Shown piece by piece: positions 44,364-54,639 of a DNA stretch of 64,000 bases. The stretch covers positions 1 through 64,000 of the forward strand of contig CACPPD010000003.1 of assembly GCA_902635865.1 (NCBI GenBank), given 5' to 3'. Position 1 is the first letter of the stretch. Each line of letters opens with the position of its first letter. Made by a program: the position numbers and the translations under genes. The stretch comes from an uncultured Pelagibacteraceae bacterium (GTDB taxonomy: Bacteria; Pseudomonadota; Alphaproteobacteria; Pelagibacterales; Pelagibacteraceae). The notes beneath the pieces were generated by a model, which did no database searches, was not told where the DNA came from, and worked only from the letters and a program-made list of their open reading frames with translations.

Positions 44364-45349
44364 TTTTCATTTATAAATCTAATTATTTCTTCAGATTTTA
44401 TATAGTTTATTTTTGTATTGTTTAATTTACAGTCATATACAAAATTTTTCTCATTAGCTGGTTTAAACTTTTCTGATCGATCATTGTAAAATATAAAATT
44501 CTTATTTTGTGAGAATGACAACATATGTGAAATTCCATTATCGATAGAAATATTGAATTCAGTTAACGAGCCTAAAGCAGTTACCATCATTGGTTTACGT
44601 AATGATGGATCTACTAACTCTTCTGGAAAATATACATTTTTAATTTCTTTTTTTAATAATTTTTTTAGATCATTAAATTTTTCTTCAATAAAAAAAGTTG
44701 GAGTATAATTTTCAGCATAATAATTTGCTACTTTAATAATTTCTTTAATTTCAAATTCTTTATTTCGTGTTGGGTGTCCAGCAGTAATAGAAAAGCCTAT
44801 ATATTTATTATTTTTTGACAGTATTTTTTTTGCAGTATTAATGAATTTATCCTCTATTTTGATTTCATAACTTGGTTTGTCGTTTTTCTTAATTATTTTG
44901 TTCAAATAGTTTATTAATCTTAAAGTAAGATTTTTATTTTTTTTTGTTAAAATCAAAGGTTTTGAGAGTAAAAAATTTATACAGGGAGAGATGTACTGTT
45001 GATTGGGTATTTTTTTATAAATTAGAGTGTTTTTTAGTCTTGTTTGATTGTCTATAATTAAATCAAACTTATCAAAATTAAACAAATTTATTAAATTTTT
45101 TGACACTTTCCTATGTTCATAAAGAAACCCAAAGTGTTGTGGAAAATTTTTTATTGTAATTAAATTTTTTGGTTTAAATTCCGAAAGCTTATTTTCAAAC
45201 CAAAATTTTTCTAAATCAGTTGAATAGTAAAAAAAGTTATTAATACCAAAATTTCGATTAATAAAATTGATGCATACAAGTGAGTTTAAAGCATCCCCTA
45301 TACCTCCACCAGTATTTATAAAAAGAACGTTTTCTAATTTATTTCTCAA
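44360..45349 (-). CDS. Family 9 (heptosyltransferase-like) glycosyltransferase
   Basis: 329 residues with two Rossmann halves. The N-terminus FINTGGGIGDALNSLVCINFIN matches the G-x-G-D-x-L donor-loop opening of ADP-heptose LPS heptosyltransferases, and the C-terminal TALGSLTEFNISIDNGISHML matches the D-(N/S)G-x-x-H nucleotide-sugar site. So it is a GT-B enzyme working on a surface polysaccharide or lipid A core. The substrate cannot be named. It abuts isocitrate dehydrogenase on the same strand (0 nt), an unusual pairing of envelope and TCA genes. Confidence 0.7.
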   Translation of the reverse strand: MRNKLENVLFINTGGGIGDALNSLVCINFINRNFGINNFFYYSTDLEKFWFENKLSEFKPKNLITIKNFPQHFGFLYEHRKVSKNLINLFNFDKFDLIIDNQTRLKNTLIYKKIPNQQYISPCINFLLSKPLILTKKNKNLTLRLINYLNKIIKKNDKPSYEIKIEDKFINTAKKILSKNNKYIGFSITAGHPTRNKEFEIKEIIKVANYYAENYTPTFFIEEKFNDLKKLLKKEIKNVYFPEELVDPSLRKPMMVTALGSLTEFNISIDNGISHMLSFSQNKNFIFYNDRSEKFKPANEKNFVYDCKLNNTKINYIKSEEIIRFINEN

Positions 45350-46564
45350 TTAGTTTAGTTTGTTTTTCAATTTATTATCAATTTCATCAAGAAATTGGTT
45401 AGTAGTTAAATATTTACTTGATGGCCCAATTAAAATTGCTAGATCTTTTGTCATTGATCCACTTTCCACACATTCAATACAAACTTTTTCTAAAGTTTGT
45501 GCAAATTTAATTAGCTCTTCATTACCATCTAATTTACCTCTATGAGCTAATCCTCTAGTCCAAGCAAAAATTGATGCTATTGGATTAGTTGAAGTTTCTT
45601 TTCCTTGTTGATGCATTCTATAATGTCTAGTTACTGTTCCGTGCGCTGCCTCTGCTTCCATTACTTTTCCATCTGGAGTTAATAATGTACTTGTCATCAA
45701 TCCTAAAGACCCATAACCTTGTGCCATAGTGTCAGATTGCACATCTCCATCATAATTTTTACAAGCCCAAATATATTTTCCACTCCACTTCATTGCACAT
45801 GCAACCATGTCATCAATTAATCTGTGCTCATAAGTTAAATTATTTTTTTCAAATTCTTGCTTATATTCTTTGTCAAAAATTTCTTGGAAAATATCTTTAA
45901 ATCTTCCATCGTACTGCTTTAGAATTGTATTTTTTGTAGACATATAAACAGGCCATTTTTTAATTAATCCATAACTAAGACAAGATCTTGCGAAGTCCTC
46001 GATAGACTTATCTAAATTATACATTGATAAAGCCACACCCGGGCCTGTAAAATTAAATACTTCATATTTAATTTCATCTTTTCCATCTTCTGATATCCAC
46101 TTCACTTCCATTTTGCCTTTTCCAGGAACTTTAAAGTCAATTGCTCTATATTGATCACCAAATGCATGTCTTCCAATAATTACAGGATCTGTCCAAGAAG
46201 GGACAAGTTTAGGAATATTTTTACAAATAATTGGTTCTCTAAAAACTGTTCCGCCAATTATATTTCTTATGGTTCCGTTAGGAGATCTCCACATTTTTTT
46301 TAAATCAAATTCTTCTACTCTTGCTTCGTCTGGGGTTATTGTTGCACACTTTATACCAACACCAATTTTCTTGATCGCATTGGCTGAGTCTATGGTGATT
46401 TGGTCATCAGTATTATCTCTGCTTTTTATACCCAAATCGTAGTACTCAATACCAAGATCTAAATATGGTAGAATTAATTTATTTTTGATGAACTCCCATA
46501 TAATACGGGTCATTTCATCACCATCGAGCTCAACAACCGGGTTATTTACCTTGATTTTACTCAT
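45350..46564 (-). CDS. icd: NADP-dependent isocitrate dehydrogenase (eukaryotic-like dimeric type)
   Basis: 404 residues, oxidising isocitrate to 2-oxoglutarate. It belongs to the type II subfamily shared with mitochondrial enzymes: [20 protein letters not shown] start, the substrate motif [21 protein letters not shown], and metal Asp residues in [40 protein letters not shown] and [13 protein letters not shown] are the NADP-side blocks. Divergent from psd. Confidence 0.95.
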   Translation of the reverse strand: MSKIKVNNPVVELDGDEMTRIIWEFIKNKLILPYLDLGIEYYDLGIKSRDNTDDQITIDSANAIKKIGVGIKCATITPDEARVEEFDLKKMWRSPNGTIRNIIGGTVFREPIICKNIPKLVPSWTDPVIIGRHAFGDQYRAIDFKVPGKGKMEVKWISEDGKDEIKYEVFNFTGPGVALSMYNLDKSIEDFARSCLSYGLIKKWPVYMSTKNTILKQYDGRFKDIFQEIFDKEYKQEFEKNNLTYEHRLIDDMVACAMKWSGKYIWACKNYDGDVQSDTMAQGYGSLGLMTSTLLTPDGKVMEAEAAHGTVTRHYRMHQQGKETSTNPIASIFAWTRGLAHRGKLDGNEELIKFAQTLEKVCIECVESGSMTKDLAILIGPSSKYLTTNQFLDEIDNKLKNKLN

Positions 46565-46640
46565 TAAATAAAAATTATCTTATTAATTGAATTTGATCGT
46601 TTTATATACATATTAATCGAAAATTAGCAAATAGAAGAAT

Positions 46641-47288
46641 ATGTTTAGCAAGATATTTCCAAAGATTCACACTGAAGGCTACAAGTTTATAGTAATAGCC
46701 GTATTCGTAACTATCATTTTTCTAATTATAAATAATTTTTTAGGATTAATAGGAATATTATTAACCGTTTGGGTTTATTATTTTTTTAGAGATCCGGAAA
46801 GAACAATTATAGGCGATGATAGCTATCTAGTTAGCCCTGCAGATGGAGAAGTGATTAAAGTTGAAGAAGTGGATGGACCAAAAGAACTTGGACTAGAAAA
46901 TAAAAAATTTAAAAAAATAAGTATTTTTATGAACGTATTTGATTGCCATGTGAATAGAACGCCATGCTCAGGTATTGTTGAAGATATTTTGTACAAACCA
47001 GGAAAATTTTTAAATGCATCTTTAGATAAAGCAAGCGAAGACAATGAGAGAAATTATTATAAAATAAAAGACAAACATGGAAATGATATTGTAGTCGTTC
47101 AAATCGCAGGATTAGTTGCAAGAAGAATAGTTTGTGAAACAAATAAAAACCAAGAATTAACCCAAGGTGATAGAATTGGAATGATTAGATTTGGTAGTAG
47201 AGCAGACGTTTACTATGAAAATTATGAACCACTAGTTAAAGTTGGTCAAACAGCAATTTCAGGAGAAACACTGCTGGCTAAAAATTAA
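46641..47288 (+). CDS. psd: Phosphatidylserine decarboxylase proenzyme (short type)
   Basis: 215 residues; makes phosphatidylethanolamine. Cleaves itself at the G185-S186 bond in RFGSRADVYY, leaving a pyruvoyl group on the small chain. Other family parts: YYFFRDPER, SPADGEVIKVEE, and NVFDCHVNRTPCSG. One or two N-terminal membrane helices (about residues 15-46). Followed 3 nt later by pssA, so the two PE-synthesis steps are one operon. Confidence 0.96.
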   Translation: MFSKIFPKIHTEGYKFIVIAVFVTIIFLIINNFLGLIGILLTVWVYYFFRDPERTIIGDDSYLVSPADGEVIKVEEVDGPKELGLENKKFKKISIFMNVFDCHVNRTPCSGIVEDILYKPGKFLNASLDKASEDNERNYYKIKDKHGNDIVVVQIAGLVARRIVCETNKNQELTQGDRIGMIRFGSRADVYYENYEPLVKVGQTAISGETLLAKN

Positions 47289-47291
47289 TTT

Positions 47292-48101
47292 ATGGAACAG
47301 CCAAAAAACAATTTAAAAATTATTACAGACAAAAAAACCAACGCGAGAGTGATCTTACCTAACATGTTAACTCTTATAGGGGTTTGTATAGGTTTGTCAT
47401 CCATTAGATTTGCGTTGGATGGAAAATTTGAATTTGCAATTATAGCGATTATGTTTGCTGCTCTAATTGATGGATTGGATGGAAGAATAGCAAGATTGAT
47501 TAAAGGGACATCAAAAGTTGGCAAGGAGCTAGACTCTCTTACTGACATGATTAGTTTTGGAGTAGCTCCAGCATTTATTATGTATTTCTGGAAACTAAAT
47601 ACATTAGGAAGATTTGGATGGTTATTATGTTTAATATATGTAATTTGTGTTGCATTACGATTAGCTAGATTTAATGTAAATACAGGTCAAGCTCCTTCTT
47701 GGAGAGATAATTTTTTTGAAGGAGTTCCATCTCCAGCAGGAGGTATCTTAGTTCTAACTCCATTAATTTTTAGTCTTACAAGCTTCGATTTTATAAATAT
47801 AAATTATGATATTGTTGTTCCAGCCTTTTTTATTGTAACATCCCTATTATTGATCAGTAAATTTCCAAGTTATTCATTTAAAAAAATCGTAATTCAAAGA
47901 AAAGCAACTATTTTTCTTTTATTTGGAATAGTTTTATTTTTTGGATTGCTTCTAATATATCCATTTAACGTTATCTCTATTAGTGCAATCATATACCTAG
48001 GCATGCTTCCAATAAGTTTTTTTCATTATCAAAAATTAAAAAAACAAAACGAAGATAAGAATTATAAAGATGAGGATGAAGATCTTGAAGATATTTTGTA
48101 A
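47292..48101 (+). CDS. pssA: CDP-diacylglycerol--serine O-phosphatidyltransferase
   Basis: 269-residue membrane enzyme forming phosphatidylserine. The CDP-alcohol phosphotransferase signature DGLDGRIARLI-KGTSKVGKELDSLTDMISFG (positions about 60-90) contains all catalytic aspartates. About seven hydrophobic helices. The C-terminus is acidic and cytosolic (EDKNYKDEDEDLEDIL). Its stop overlaps the next ATG by one base (TAATG). Confidence 0.95.
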   Translation: MEQPKNNLKIITDKKTNARVILPNMLTLIGVCIGLSSIRFALDGKFEFAIIAIMFAALIDGLDGRIARLIKGTSKVGKELDSLTDMISFGVAPAFIMYFWKLNTLGRFGWLLCLIYVICVALRLARFNVNTGQAPSWRDNFFEGVPSPAGGILVLTPLIFSLTSFDFININYDIVVPAFFIVTSLLLISKFPSYSFKKIVIQRKATIFLLFGIVLFFGLLLIYPFNVISISAIIYLGMLPISFFHYQKLKKQNEDKNYKDEDEDLEDIL

Positions 48102-49012
48102 TGAAAAAGAATGTCATTATATCATTAGCTGATTCAAATTATTTTCCTTTATTAAATGAACTAATAGACTCTATAAGAAGATTTAAAGAGAGCTCGGTAG
48201 TTGCAATATGCATTTTGGATGCTGGATTATCAGAGGATCAAAAGACAGAATTATCATCAAAAGTAGATGAAATAAAATCAGCAGAGTGGGATATAAAAGT
48301 TCCAGATGGTAAAATCAAAGGACGTGAATGGTTAAAGAGCCAAGTATCTAGAGCTTTTTTACCCAAATATTTTCCAAGCTATGAAAAATATTTATGGATT
48401 GATTGTGATGCTTGGGTAAATGATTGGCAATCTGTTGAGCTCTATTTTAAAGCGTGTGATAATGGTAAATTAGGAATTACACAAACTATCGGACCAGGTT
48501 ACAAGATTACTTCTAGAGTAAATTGGGTTTTTGGAAAATTAGCAATTATTAAATCTCAAAATTTTAAACATGCAATAAAATCAAATATTAATTTAGAAAA
48601 AGCTAGAAAGTTAGCCTTTGCTCCTCATATCAATATTGGTGTTTTTTCTTTAGAAAAAAATTCAACGTGCTGGAATTCATGGCAGGAAAACTTAAAACAA
48701 ACACTTAAAGGTGGAGAAATATTTGGCTCTGAACAATTAGCCATGAATATGTCTGTGTATGTTGATAACGTCGAAACTGAATTTCTTCCTTTAAACTGCA
48801 ATTGGATCACTAGTAATCTTTTGCCAAAATTTGATGAGGATAAAGATACATGGGTAGAGCCTTATTTACCTAATTCTACAATTGGAATTATGCATTTAGC
48901 AGCTGGTATCTGGAAAGGCAACGAAGATATGAGATTAAATAAGAATATTAAAATAGATATTCAAACTCTTAGAGGTAAAATTTTAAATAAAAGTTTAAGA
49001 TTTAATAATTAA
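48101..49012 (+). CDS. Putative glycosyltransferase (GT-A fold, DxD motif)
   Basis: 303 residues. The GT-A style N-terminus NVIISLADSNYFPLLNELIDSIRRF leads to LWIDCDAWVNDW (a D-x-D metal site), and a downstream block PHINIGVFSLEKNST with GIMHLAAGIWKG resembles acceptor/donor loops of GT8-type retaining enzymes. No membrane helix. Tightly coupled to pssA and followed directly by rlmE, so it belongs to the transcript but not to an obvious polysaccharide cluster. Function unassigned. Confidence 0.6.
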   Translation: MKKNVIISLADSNYFPLLNELIDSIRRFKESSVVAICILDAGLSEDQKTELSSKVDEIKSAEWDIKVPDGKIKGREWLKSQVSRAFLPKYFPSYEKYLWIDCDAWVNDWQSVELYFKACDNGKLGITQTIGPGYKITSRVNWVFGKLAIIKSQNFKHAIKSNINLEKARKLAFAPHINIGVFSLEKNSTCWNSWQENLKQTLKGGEIFGSEQLAMNMSVYVDNVETEFLPLNCNWITSNLLPKFDEDKDTWVEPYLPNSTIGIMHLAAGIWKGNEDMRLNKNIKIDIQTLRGKILNKSLRFNN

Positions 49013-49624
49013 TTGAAAAAAAATAAAATCTCCAAGAACTGGGTTAATAAACAGCGTAGGGATATCTATGTAAGACAGTCAAAAGTAGATGGATATCGTG
49101 CCAGATCAGCTTACAAATTAATTGAAATTGACGAAAAATTTAAAATTTTTAAAGGAGGATTGTCCGTAATTGATATTGGTGCAGCTCCAGGAAGCTGGTC
49201 ACAATATGCTCTCAAAGCAGCTAAAAGTGGAAAATTAATATCTATAGATTTAAAAAAAATGGAACCCATAGGCAATAGTGTTCAAATTCAAGGAGATTTT
49301 GTTGAAGAAAAAACTCAAGAAGAAATTAAAAAACATATAAACGGTAAAGTTGACGTCGTAATGTCTGATATGGCCGTAGATACAACTGGTATTAAAAATA
49401 TCGACTCAATTCAAACCGGAGAACTGTGTAAAGAGGCAATGATTTTTGCAAAAGATTTAATGAAAGAAAATGGATATTTTATTTCAAAAATTTTCATGGG
49501 GGGAACATTTAACGAAATCGTCGCAGAAGGAAAAAATTTTTTTAAAGAAGTTAAGGTTTTTAAACCAAAATCTAGCAGAAAAGATTCAAAAGAAAGTTTT
49601 ATAATTTGTAGAAAAATCCGATAG
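49013..49624 (+). CDS. rlmE: 23S rRNA (uridine-2'-O) methyltransferase RlmE/FtsJ
   Basis: 203 residues methylating U2552 of 23S rRNA with SAM. SAM motif I VIDIGAAPGSWSQYAL; catalytic tetrad residues lie in RAYKLIEID-like YRARSAYKLIEID, MSDMAVDTTG, and GYFISKIFMGG, with Glu in KESFIICRK. The start is a TTG (49013), the only reasonable start in frame and directly after the upstream stop. Short spacing to guaB. Confidence 0.94.
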   Translation: MKKNKISKNWVNKQRRDIYVRQSKVDGYRARSAYKLIEIDEKFKIFKGGLSVIDIGAAPGSWSQYALKAAKSGKLISIDLKKMEPIGNSVQIQGDFVEEKTQEEIKKHINGKVDVVMSDMAVDTTGIKNIDSIQTGELCKEAMIFAKDLMKENGYFISKIFMGGTFNEIVAEGKNFFKEVKVFKPKSSRKDSKESFIICRKIR

Positions 49625-49661
49625 AGACTTTAAATTTAAAAGGAATCGTATATAAAAGATC

Positions 49662-50738
49662 ATGGTTCCCATAAAAGAAGCACTTACCTTTGATGATGTT
49701 GCATTAGTCCCAAAATATTCAGAAATATTACCTTCTGATGCTGACACTAGTGTATCTTTAACAAAACATTTGAAACTTGAAATTCCAATTTTATCATCTG
49801 CAATGGATACTGTTACAGAGAGCAGAATGGCAATAGCTATAGCTAAAGCTGGAGGTATTGGAGTAATTCACAGAAACCTTGATATAAAAAAACAATTATC
49901 AGAGATAAAAAAAGTAAAAAAACAAAAACTAATTGTTGGAGCAGCCGTAGGTGCAGCACCAAATGAGTTTATTAGAGCCAAAGAAATAATTAAAGAAGGT
50001 GTAGATTTAATCGTAGTAGACACAGCACACGGCCATACAAAGAAAGTTGCAGAAATAATCAAATATATAAAAAAAATAAAAAATAAAAAAATTGCTTTAT
50101 GTGCAGGAAATATCGCAACTCCAGAAGCCGCAAAATTCCTTATAAAATTAGGAGTAGATATAATTAAAATTGGTATAGGACCAGGTTCTATTTGCACAAC
50201 AAGATTAGTTGCTGGAATAGGAGTTCCTCAATTAAGCGCAATTTTAGCTGTAAGAAGTGGTTTAAAAAATAAAAATATTAAAATAATTTCAGATGGGGGA
50301 ATAAAATATTCTGGTGATTTAGCAAAAGCTTTTGCTGCAGGAGCTGATGCTGTAATGATTGGTTCGTTATTTGCGGGTACAAACGAAACCCCAGGTAAAT
50401 TAATCAAAAAAAATGGACAGCTTTTTAAAAGTTTTAGAGGCATGGGGTCTGTTGGAGCTATGAACAAAGGATCAGCTGATAGATACTTTCAAAAAAAACA
50501 AAAAGATTCCTCAAAATATGTGCCTGAGGGTGTTGAAGGTTTTGTAAAATATAAAGGAGATGTCGAGAGTATGATTTATAAATTAATTGGTGGATTAAAA
50601 TCTTCCATGGGTTATCTTGGATCAAAAACAATCATTAAATTAAGAAATAAAACACAATTTGTGAAAATTACAAAAGCTGGATTTTACGAAAGTATGGTTC
50701 ATAATGTAGATGTGGTAAAAAAAGATAGTAAATATTAA
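49662..50738 (+). CDS. guaB: IMP dehydrogenase lacking CBS domains
   Basis: First committed step of GMP synthesis (IMP to XMP). 358 residues, about 130 shorter than usual. The barrel is intact: [15 protein letters not shown] start, active-site cysteine C178 in GPGSICTTR, phosphate loops [10 protein letters not shown] and [13 protein letters not shown] (Arg-Tyr flap). Where the two CBS modules are normally inserted (after [15 protein letters not shown]), only a short linker leads to KLIVGAAVG. So the Bateman regulatory module, not the catalysis, has been lost. GuaA is two genes downstream. Confidence 0.96.
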   Translation: MVPIKEALTFDDVALVPKYSEILPSDADTSVSLTKHLKLEIPILSSAMDTVTESRMAIAIAKAGGIGVIHRNLDIKKQLSEIKKVKKQKLIVGAAVGAAPNEFIRAKEIIKEGVDLIVVDTAHGHTKKVAEIIKYIKKIKNKKIALCAGNIATPEAAKFLIKLGVDIIKIGIGPGSICTTRLVAGIGVPQLSAILAVRSGLKNKNIKIISDGGIKYSGDLAKAFAAGADAVMIGSLFAGTNETPGKLIKKNGQLFKSFRGMGSVGAMNKGSADRYFQKKQKDSSKYVPEGVEGFVKYKGDVESMIYKLIGGLKSSMGYLGSKTIIKLRNKTQFVKITKAGFYESMVHNVDVVKKDSKY

Positions 50739-51178
50739 TGAGCAAATTTTTCAAGTTAATAGGATTAATACTTTTAACAGTTTCTTTTAACAGCATGTCT
50801 TTTAGTAAAGAAAATTTTTTTAATGAAGCTTTGGAATTGTTTAAAAAAGAAAAATATGAGGATGCACGTTTTTTATTTGAGAGAAATATAGTTTTTAATC
50901 CAAAAGACGCAAACTCATATTTATATTTGGCAAAAATTTACAACCAAGAAGAAAATCAAAGAAAAGAAGAATACAATTTGGAAACAACACTTTTAATTGA
51001 GCCTGATAACGAGGAAGCTTTATTAATGTTAATGGAAATTGCTTTAGAAAAATCTAATTATAAAAAAGTCAAAGATCTTTCAGATAAGTTTGTAAAAGTT
51101 TGTAAAAATTTATGTGATGAAAACAAAGATATTCAAGACTCATTAAAAAATATAGAACCTAAAAATAATGAGTCTTGA
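50738..51178 (+). CDS. Exported TPR-repeat protein
   Basis: 146 residues with a hydrophobic N-terminal signal (about residues 1-22, ending MSFSKE) and two to three TPR-like helical hairpins ([24 protein letters not shown] and [26 protein letters not shown]). Positioned between guaB and guaA, overlapping guaB by one base and guaA by 11. A periplasmic adaptor role is likely, but partners are unknown. Confidence 0.7.
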   Translation: MSKFFKLIGLILLTVSFNSMSFSKENFFNEALELFKKEKYEDARFLFERNIVFNPKDANSYLYLAKIYNQEENQRKEEYNLETTLLIEPDNEEALLMLMEIALEKSNYKKVKDLSDKFVKVCKNLCDENKDIQDSLKNIEPKNNES

Positions 51179-52730
51179 TCAAAATCTTAACAAAATCTTA
51201 ATAATAGATTTTGGTTCTCAATTTACTCAATTAATTGCAAGAAGAGTAAGAGAATTAGGTGTATTTTCTGAAATAGTTAGTCACAAAAAAATAAAACTAA
51301 AAGACATAAATCACAGTATTAAAGGAATAGTATTATCTGGTGGTCCATTAAATGTTTATCAAATAAATAAATATTCATTCGATAAAAAAATTTTACAATT
51401 TGATGTACCAGTTCTTGGAATATGTTTTGGGCATCAAATTTTATCAAAACTTAACGGTGGAAGGGTAAAACAATCAAAACATAGAGAATTTGGTTTAGCA
51501 AATGTTTATAAAAAGAATTACAGTCTTTTAACAACTAATTTTTTTGGAAACAAAAAATCCAAACAAGTTTGGATGAGTCATGCCGACCAAGTTTCAAAAC
51601 TTCCTAAGAATTTTAAAGTTGTAGCATCAAGTACTAACTCAAAATTTGCGATTGTTGAAAATAAAATAAAAAAATATTATGGGGTACAATTTCATCCCGA
51701 AGTAACTCATACAGAGAATGGAAAGAAATTAATAAGTAATTTCATTTTTTTAATTTGTAAAATTAAAAAAAATTGGTCATCTAGAGATCAAAAAAATCAG
51801 CTTATCAAAGATGTAAGAAAACAAGTTGGAAATAATAAAGTTATTTGCGCTTTATCAGGAGGTGTAGATAGTAGTGTAGTTGCTCAATTACTGAATAAAG
51901 CTATTGGGGAAAAACTTTATTGTATTTTTGTAAACACTGGCCTTTTAAGAAAAAATGAGGAAACACAAGTAGTTCAAACTTTTAAGAAGCGTTTAAAAAT
52001 GAATTTGACTTATGTAAATGCTGAAAAAGAATTTTTAAAAAAATTAAGAAATGTTTCTGATCCAGAGAAAAAAAGAAAAATAATCGGTAATTTATTTATC
52101 AAAATATTTGAGCGGTATGCTAAGAAAATCAAAAATGTTAAATTTTTAGCTCAAGGAACTCTCTATCCAGATTTAATTGAAAGTAAATCAGTTACTGGGA
52201 GTCAAACTTCTAAAATTAAATCACATCATAATGTAGGTGGCCTCCCAAAAAAAATGAATTTAAAATTAGTAGAACCACTAAAATTCTTATTTAAGGATGA
52301 GGTAAGAAAATTAGGATTAGAGTTAAATTTAAGTAAAGAAATTATTTCAAGACATCCTTTTCCTGGACCAGGCTTAGCTATAAGAATGCCAGGCATAATA
52401 ACGTATGAAAAAATTAAAATTTTAAAAGAAGCTGATTATTATTTTATTCAAGCCTTAAAAGATCATGGTCTTTATAATAAGATTTGGCAAGCTTATGCAG
52501 CGTTGCTGCCCGTTAAAACTGTTGGGGTAATGGGAGATAATCGTACTTATGAATATTTATGTTTATTGAGAGCGATTACATCAGAAGATGGAATGACAGC
52601 AGATTACTATGAATTTAAAAAATCATTTATGCAAAATATATCAAATAAAATAGTTAATAGTATAAGAGGTATAAATAGAGTAGTATATGACGTTACTTCT
52701 AAACCACCCAGCACTATTGAATTAGAGTAG
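51168..52730 (+). CDS. guaA: GMP synthase (glutamine-hydrolysing)
   Basis: 520 residues, two domains. The N-terminal glutamine amidotransferase has nucleophile Cys in [10 protein letters not shown] and His-Glu in [14 protein letters not shown]. The ATP-pyrophosphatase P-loop is [12 protein letters not shown], and the C-terminal dimerisation part holds GDNRTYEY and PPSTIELE. Converts XMP to GMP after GuaB. 11-nt overlap with the TPR gene. Confidence 0.98.
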   Translation: MSLDQNLNKILIIDFGSQFTQLIARRVRELGVFSEIVSHKKIKLKDINHSIKGIVLSGGPLNVYQINKYSFDKKILQFDVPVLGICFGHQILSKLNGGRVKQSKHREFGLANVYKKNYSLLTTNFFGNKKSKQVWMSHADQVSKLPKNFKVVASSTNSKFAIVENKIKKYYGVQFHPEVTHTENGKKLISNFIFLICKIKKNWSSRDQKNQLIKDVRKQVGNNKVICALSGGVDSSVVAQLLNKAIGEKLYCIFVNTGLLRKNEETQVVQTFKKRLKMNLTYVNAEKEFLKKLRNVSDPEKKRKIIGNLFIKIFERYAKKIKNVKFLAQGTLYPDLIESKSVTGSQTSKIKSHHNVGGLPKKMNLKLVEPLKFLFKDEVRKLGLELNLSKEIISRHPFPGPGLAIRMPGIITYEKIKILKEADYYFIQALKDHGLYNKIWQAYAALLPVKTVGVMGDNRTYEYLCLLRAITSEDGMTADYYEFKKSFMQNISNKIVNSIRGINRVVYDVTSKPPSTIELE

Positions 52731-52752
52731 TTTTTAATTATAAGTTAATATT

Positions 52753-53172
52753 ATGAAATATTTGCACACTATGATTAGAATTAAAGACGTTGATGAATCA
52801 ATGAGATTTTACTGTGATGGCCTTGGCTTGAAACAAACAAGAAGAATGGAAAATGAAAAAGGAAGATTTACATTAATTTTTCTTGCAGCACCAAATGATG
52901 AAAAAGCAGAAATAGAATTAACCTATAATTGGGATGGTGATGAGCTTGGAGAAGGTTCAAGAAATTTTGGCCATCTTGCATATAGAGTAGATAATATTTA
53001 TGAAACCTGCCAAAGATTAATGGATATGGGCTATACTATTAATAGACCACCAAGAGATGGTCATATGGCTTTTGTTAGATCACCCGATAAAATCTCAATA
53101 GAAATACTTCAAGAGGGAAACCTGGAACCTAAAGAACCTTGGATTTCAATGGAAAATACTGGCTCTTGGTAG
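52753..53172 (+). CDS. gloA: Lactoylglutathione lyase (glyoxalase I)
   Basis: 139 residues; isomerises the methylglyoxal-glutathione adduct. The metal ligands are in place in two modules: His in YLHTMIRI, Glu in AEIELTYN, His in NFGHLAYRV, and Glu in SIEILQEG. The glutathione-side segment RMENEKGRFTLIFLA also matches. It precedes panB by 4 nt. Much closer to GloA than the VOC protein at 37356. Confidence 0.93.
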   Translation: MKYLHTMIRIKDVDESMRFYCDGLGLKQTRRMENEKGRFTLIFLAAPNDEKAEIELTYNWDGDELGEGSRNFGHLAYRVDNIYETCQRLMDMGYTINRPPRDGHMAFVRSPDKISIEILQEGNLEPKEPWISMENTGSW

Positions 53173-53176
53173 GTTG

Positions 53177-53950
53177 ATGAAAAAAAAGATTTTAGATTTA
53201 ATTAAAAAAAAAAGTAAACAAAAAATTGTAAGTTTAACTGCTTACTCAAAAAACATAGCATCAATTTTAGATAATCATTGTGATATTATACTCGTCGGAG
53301 ATTCTCTTGGTTCGGTTTTATACAATTATAAATCTACAAGAGAAGTAACTTTGAGTACTATGATTGAACATTCTAAAAGTGTCAGGTTGGGTATAAAAAA
53401 AAGTTTAATGATAGTTGATATGCCATATAATACGTATCGGACTCCCAAAGAAGCTTTGAAAAATGCAAAACAGATAATGAAAAAAACCAAATGTGATGGA
53501 GTAAAATTAGAAGGTGGAAAAAAAATTTATGAAACAGTCAAAACTTTAGTTAAAAACAGAATTCCAGTTATGGGTCATTTAGGTTTGCTTCCTCAGTCAG
53601 ATAAAACTTTTAAATTTAAGGGAAAAAAAAAATTAGAAAGAGACAATATTATTAGGGACTCGCAAATATTACAAAAAGCCGGAGTGTTTTCAATTGTTTT
53701 AGAATGTGTTGAAACTTCTTTGGCAAAGTTTGTTACTCAAAATTTAAATATACTTACTATTGGTATTGGAGCATCAAAATATTGTGACGGTCAAATATTA
53801 GTTTTTGATGATTTAATTGGTTTAAATCCAATGAATTATAGGTTTGTAAAAAAATATGCCAATATTAGAAACGATATTACTAAAGCTGTTTCAAATTACT
53901 CAAAAGAAGTTAGAAAAATTAAATTTCCTAACAAAAAAAATTCTTATTAA
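53177..53950 (+). CDS. panB: 3-methyl-2-oxobutanoate hydroxymethyltransferase (ketopantoate)
   Basis: 257 residues; adds a one-carbon unit from methylene-tetrahydrofolate to ketoisovalerate on the way to pantothenate and CoA. Family blocks: TAYSKNIASIL, VGDSLGSVLYNY (metal Asp), GVKLEGGK, and MGHLGLLPQS. The start is ATG 53177, one codon after an in-frame TTG. panC is not nearby. Confidence 0.94.
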   Translation: MKKKILDLIKKKSKQKIVSLTAYSKNIASILDNHCDIILVGDSLGSVLYNYKSTREVTLSTMIEHSKSVRLGIKKSLMIVDMPYNTYRTPKEALKNAKQIMKKTKCDGVKLEGGKKIYETVKTLVKNRIPVMGHLGLLPQSDKTFKFKGKKKLERDNIIRDSQILQKAGVFSIVLECVETSLAKFVTQNLNILTIGIGASKYCDGQILVFDDLIGLNPMNYRFVKKYANIRNDITKAVSNYSKEVRKIKFPNKKNSY

Positions 53951-54562
53951 TCAAAAGTATTTTTTAAATTCTTCATTAATATTTAATATTTCAAGATCCA
54001 CTAATCCACCAATCACCAGTTGAAGACCTACAATTAAAATAAATATCAAACCAACATATGCTATCCAAATATGTCTTTGTATATAGTTAGCCATATATGT
54101 TGCCAAAGCACCAGTTAAAACGACTGATAACATGAGTCCAAATATCATAAATCCAAAATATCCTTTTGCAGCTGCGACTACACCAATCACATTGTCAAAA
54201 CTAATCATGATATCTGCAAACAAAACTTTTCCAATACTACTAATGAATGAAGGTTCCTTCCCTTTTTTTGTAGCAGGTTTTACTTTTTTAATGTCTAATA
54301 AATCTTTCCTTAAATCATTTACAATCCAAATTAACAACAAGCCACCCAAAATCTTTATAAAATAAAATTCAAATAAAAAAGTTGCAAATATTGCAAAAAA
54401 TATTTTAAAAACAAATGCTCCAATCACACCCCAAAGAATTATTTGTTTCCTGTTTTTTTGAACAAAATTTGAAGCAATAGATCCAACAATTACAGCATTA
54501 TCTGCTGTTAATATAATTGTGATAAAAATTATATTGGTTAAAATTATGAGTTCTTCAATCAA
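53951..54562 (-). CDS. TerC-family integral membrane protein
   Basis: 203 residues with about six hydrophobic helices. Conserved intramembrane acidic motifs ILTADNAVIVG (helix 1) and MISFDNVIGVVAAAKG (helix 4) are the hallmarks of TerC/YceF/Alx-type proteins, several of which export manganese or calcium. Convergent with panB (0 nt apart). Substrate not established from sequence. Confidence 0.86.
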   Translation of the reverse strand: MIEELIILTNIIFITIILTADNAVIVGSIASNFVQKNRKQIILWGVIGAFVFKIFFAIFATFLFEFYFIKILGGLLLIWIVNDLRKDLLDIKKVKPATKKGKEPSFISSIGKVLFADIMISFDNVIGVVAAAKGYFGFMIFGLMLSVVLTGALATYMANYIQRHIWIAYVGLIFILIVGLQLVIGGLVDLEILNINEEFKKYF

Positions 54563-54612
54563 GATCAGTTAATATTATTTCAATTTATGAATTTTTCAAT
54601 AAATACTATTTT

Positions 54613-54639
54613 TAAGCTGGCGAATTTATCACCAGCTTA
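54613..54639. other. Strong hairpin in the terC upstream gap
   Basis: TAAGCTGG and CCAGCTTA form a perfect 8-bp stem with an 11-base loop between the TPR gene and terC, both on the minus strand. On that strand the stem is followed by A, not T, so it is not a standard terminator for the TPR gene; it may be an end-processing or leader structure. Confidence 0.4.

Noticed and set aside
49868-50197. 109-codon hydrophobic minus-strand ORF opposite guaB
   Set aside because: Hydrophobicity is an effect of reading Lys/Ile-rich codons in complement; the guaB barrel is clear on the plus strand.
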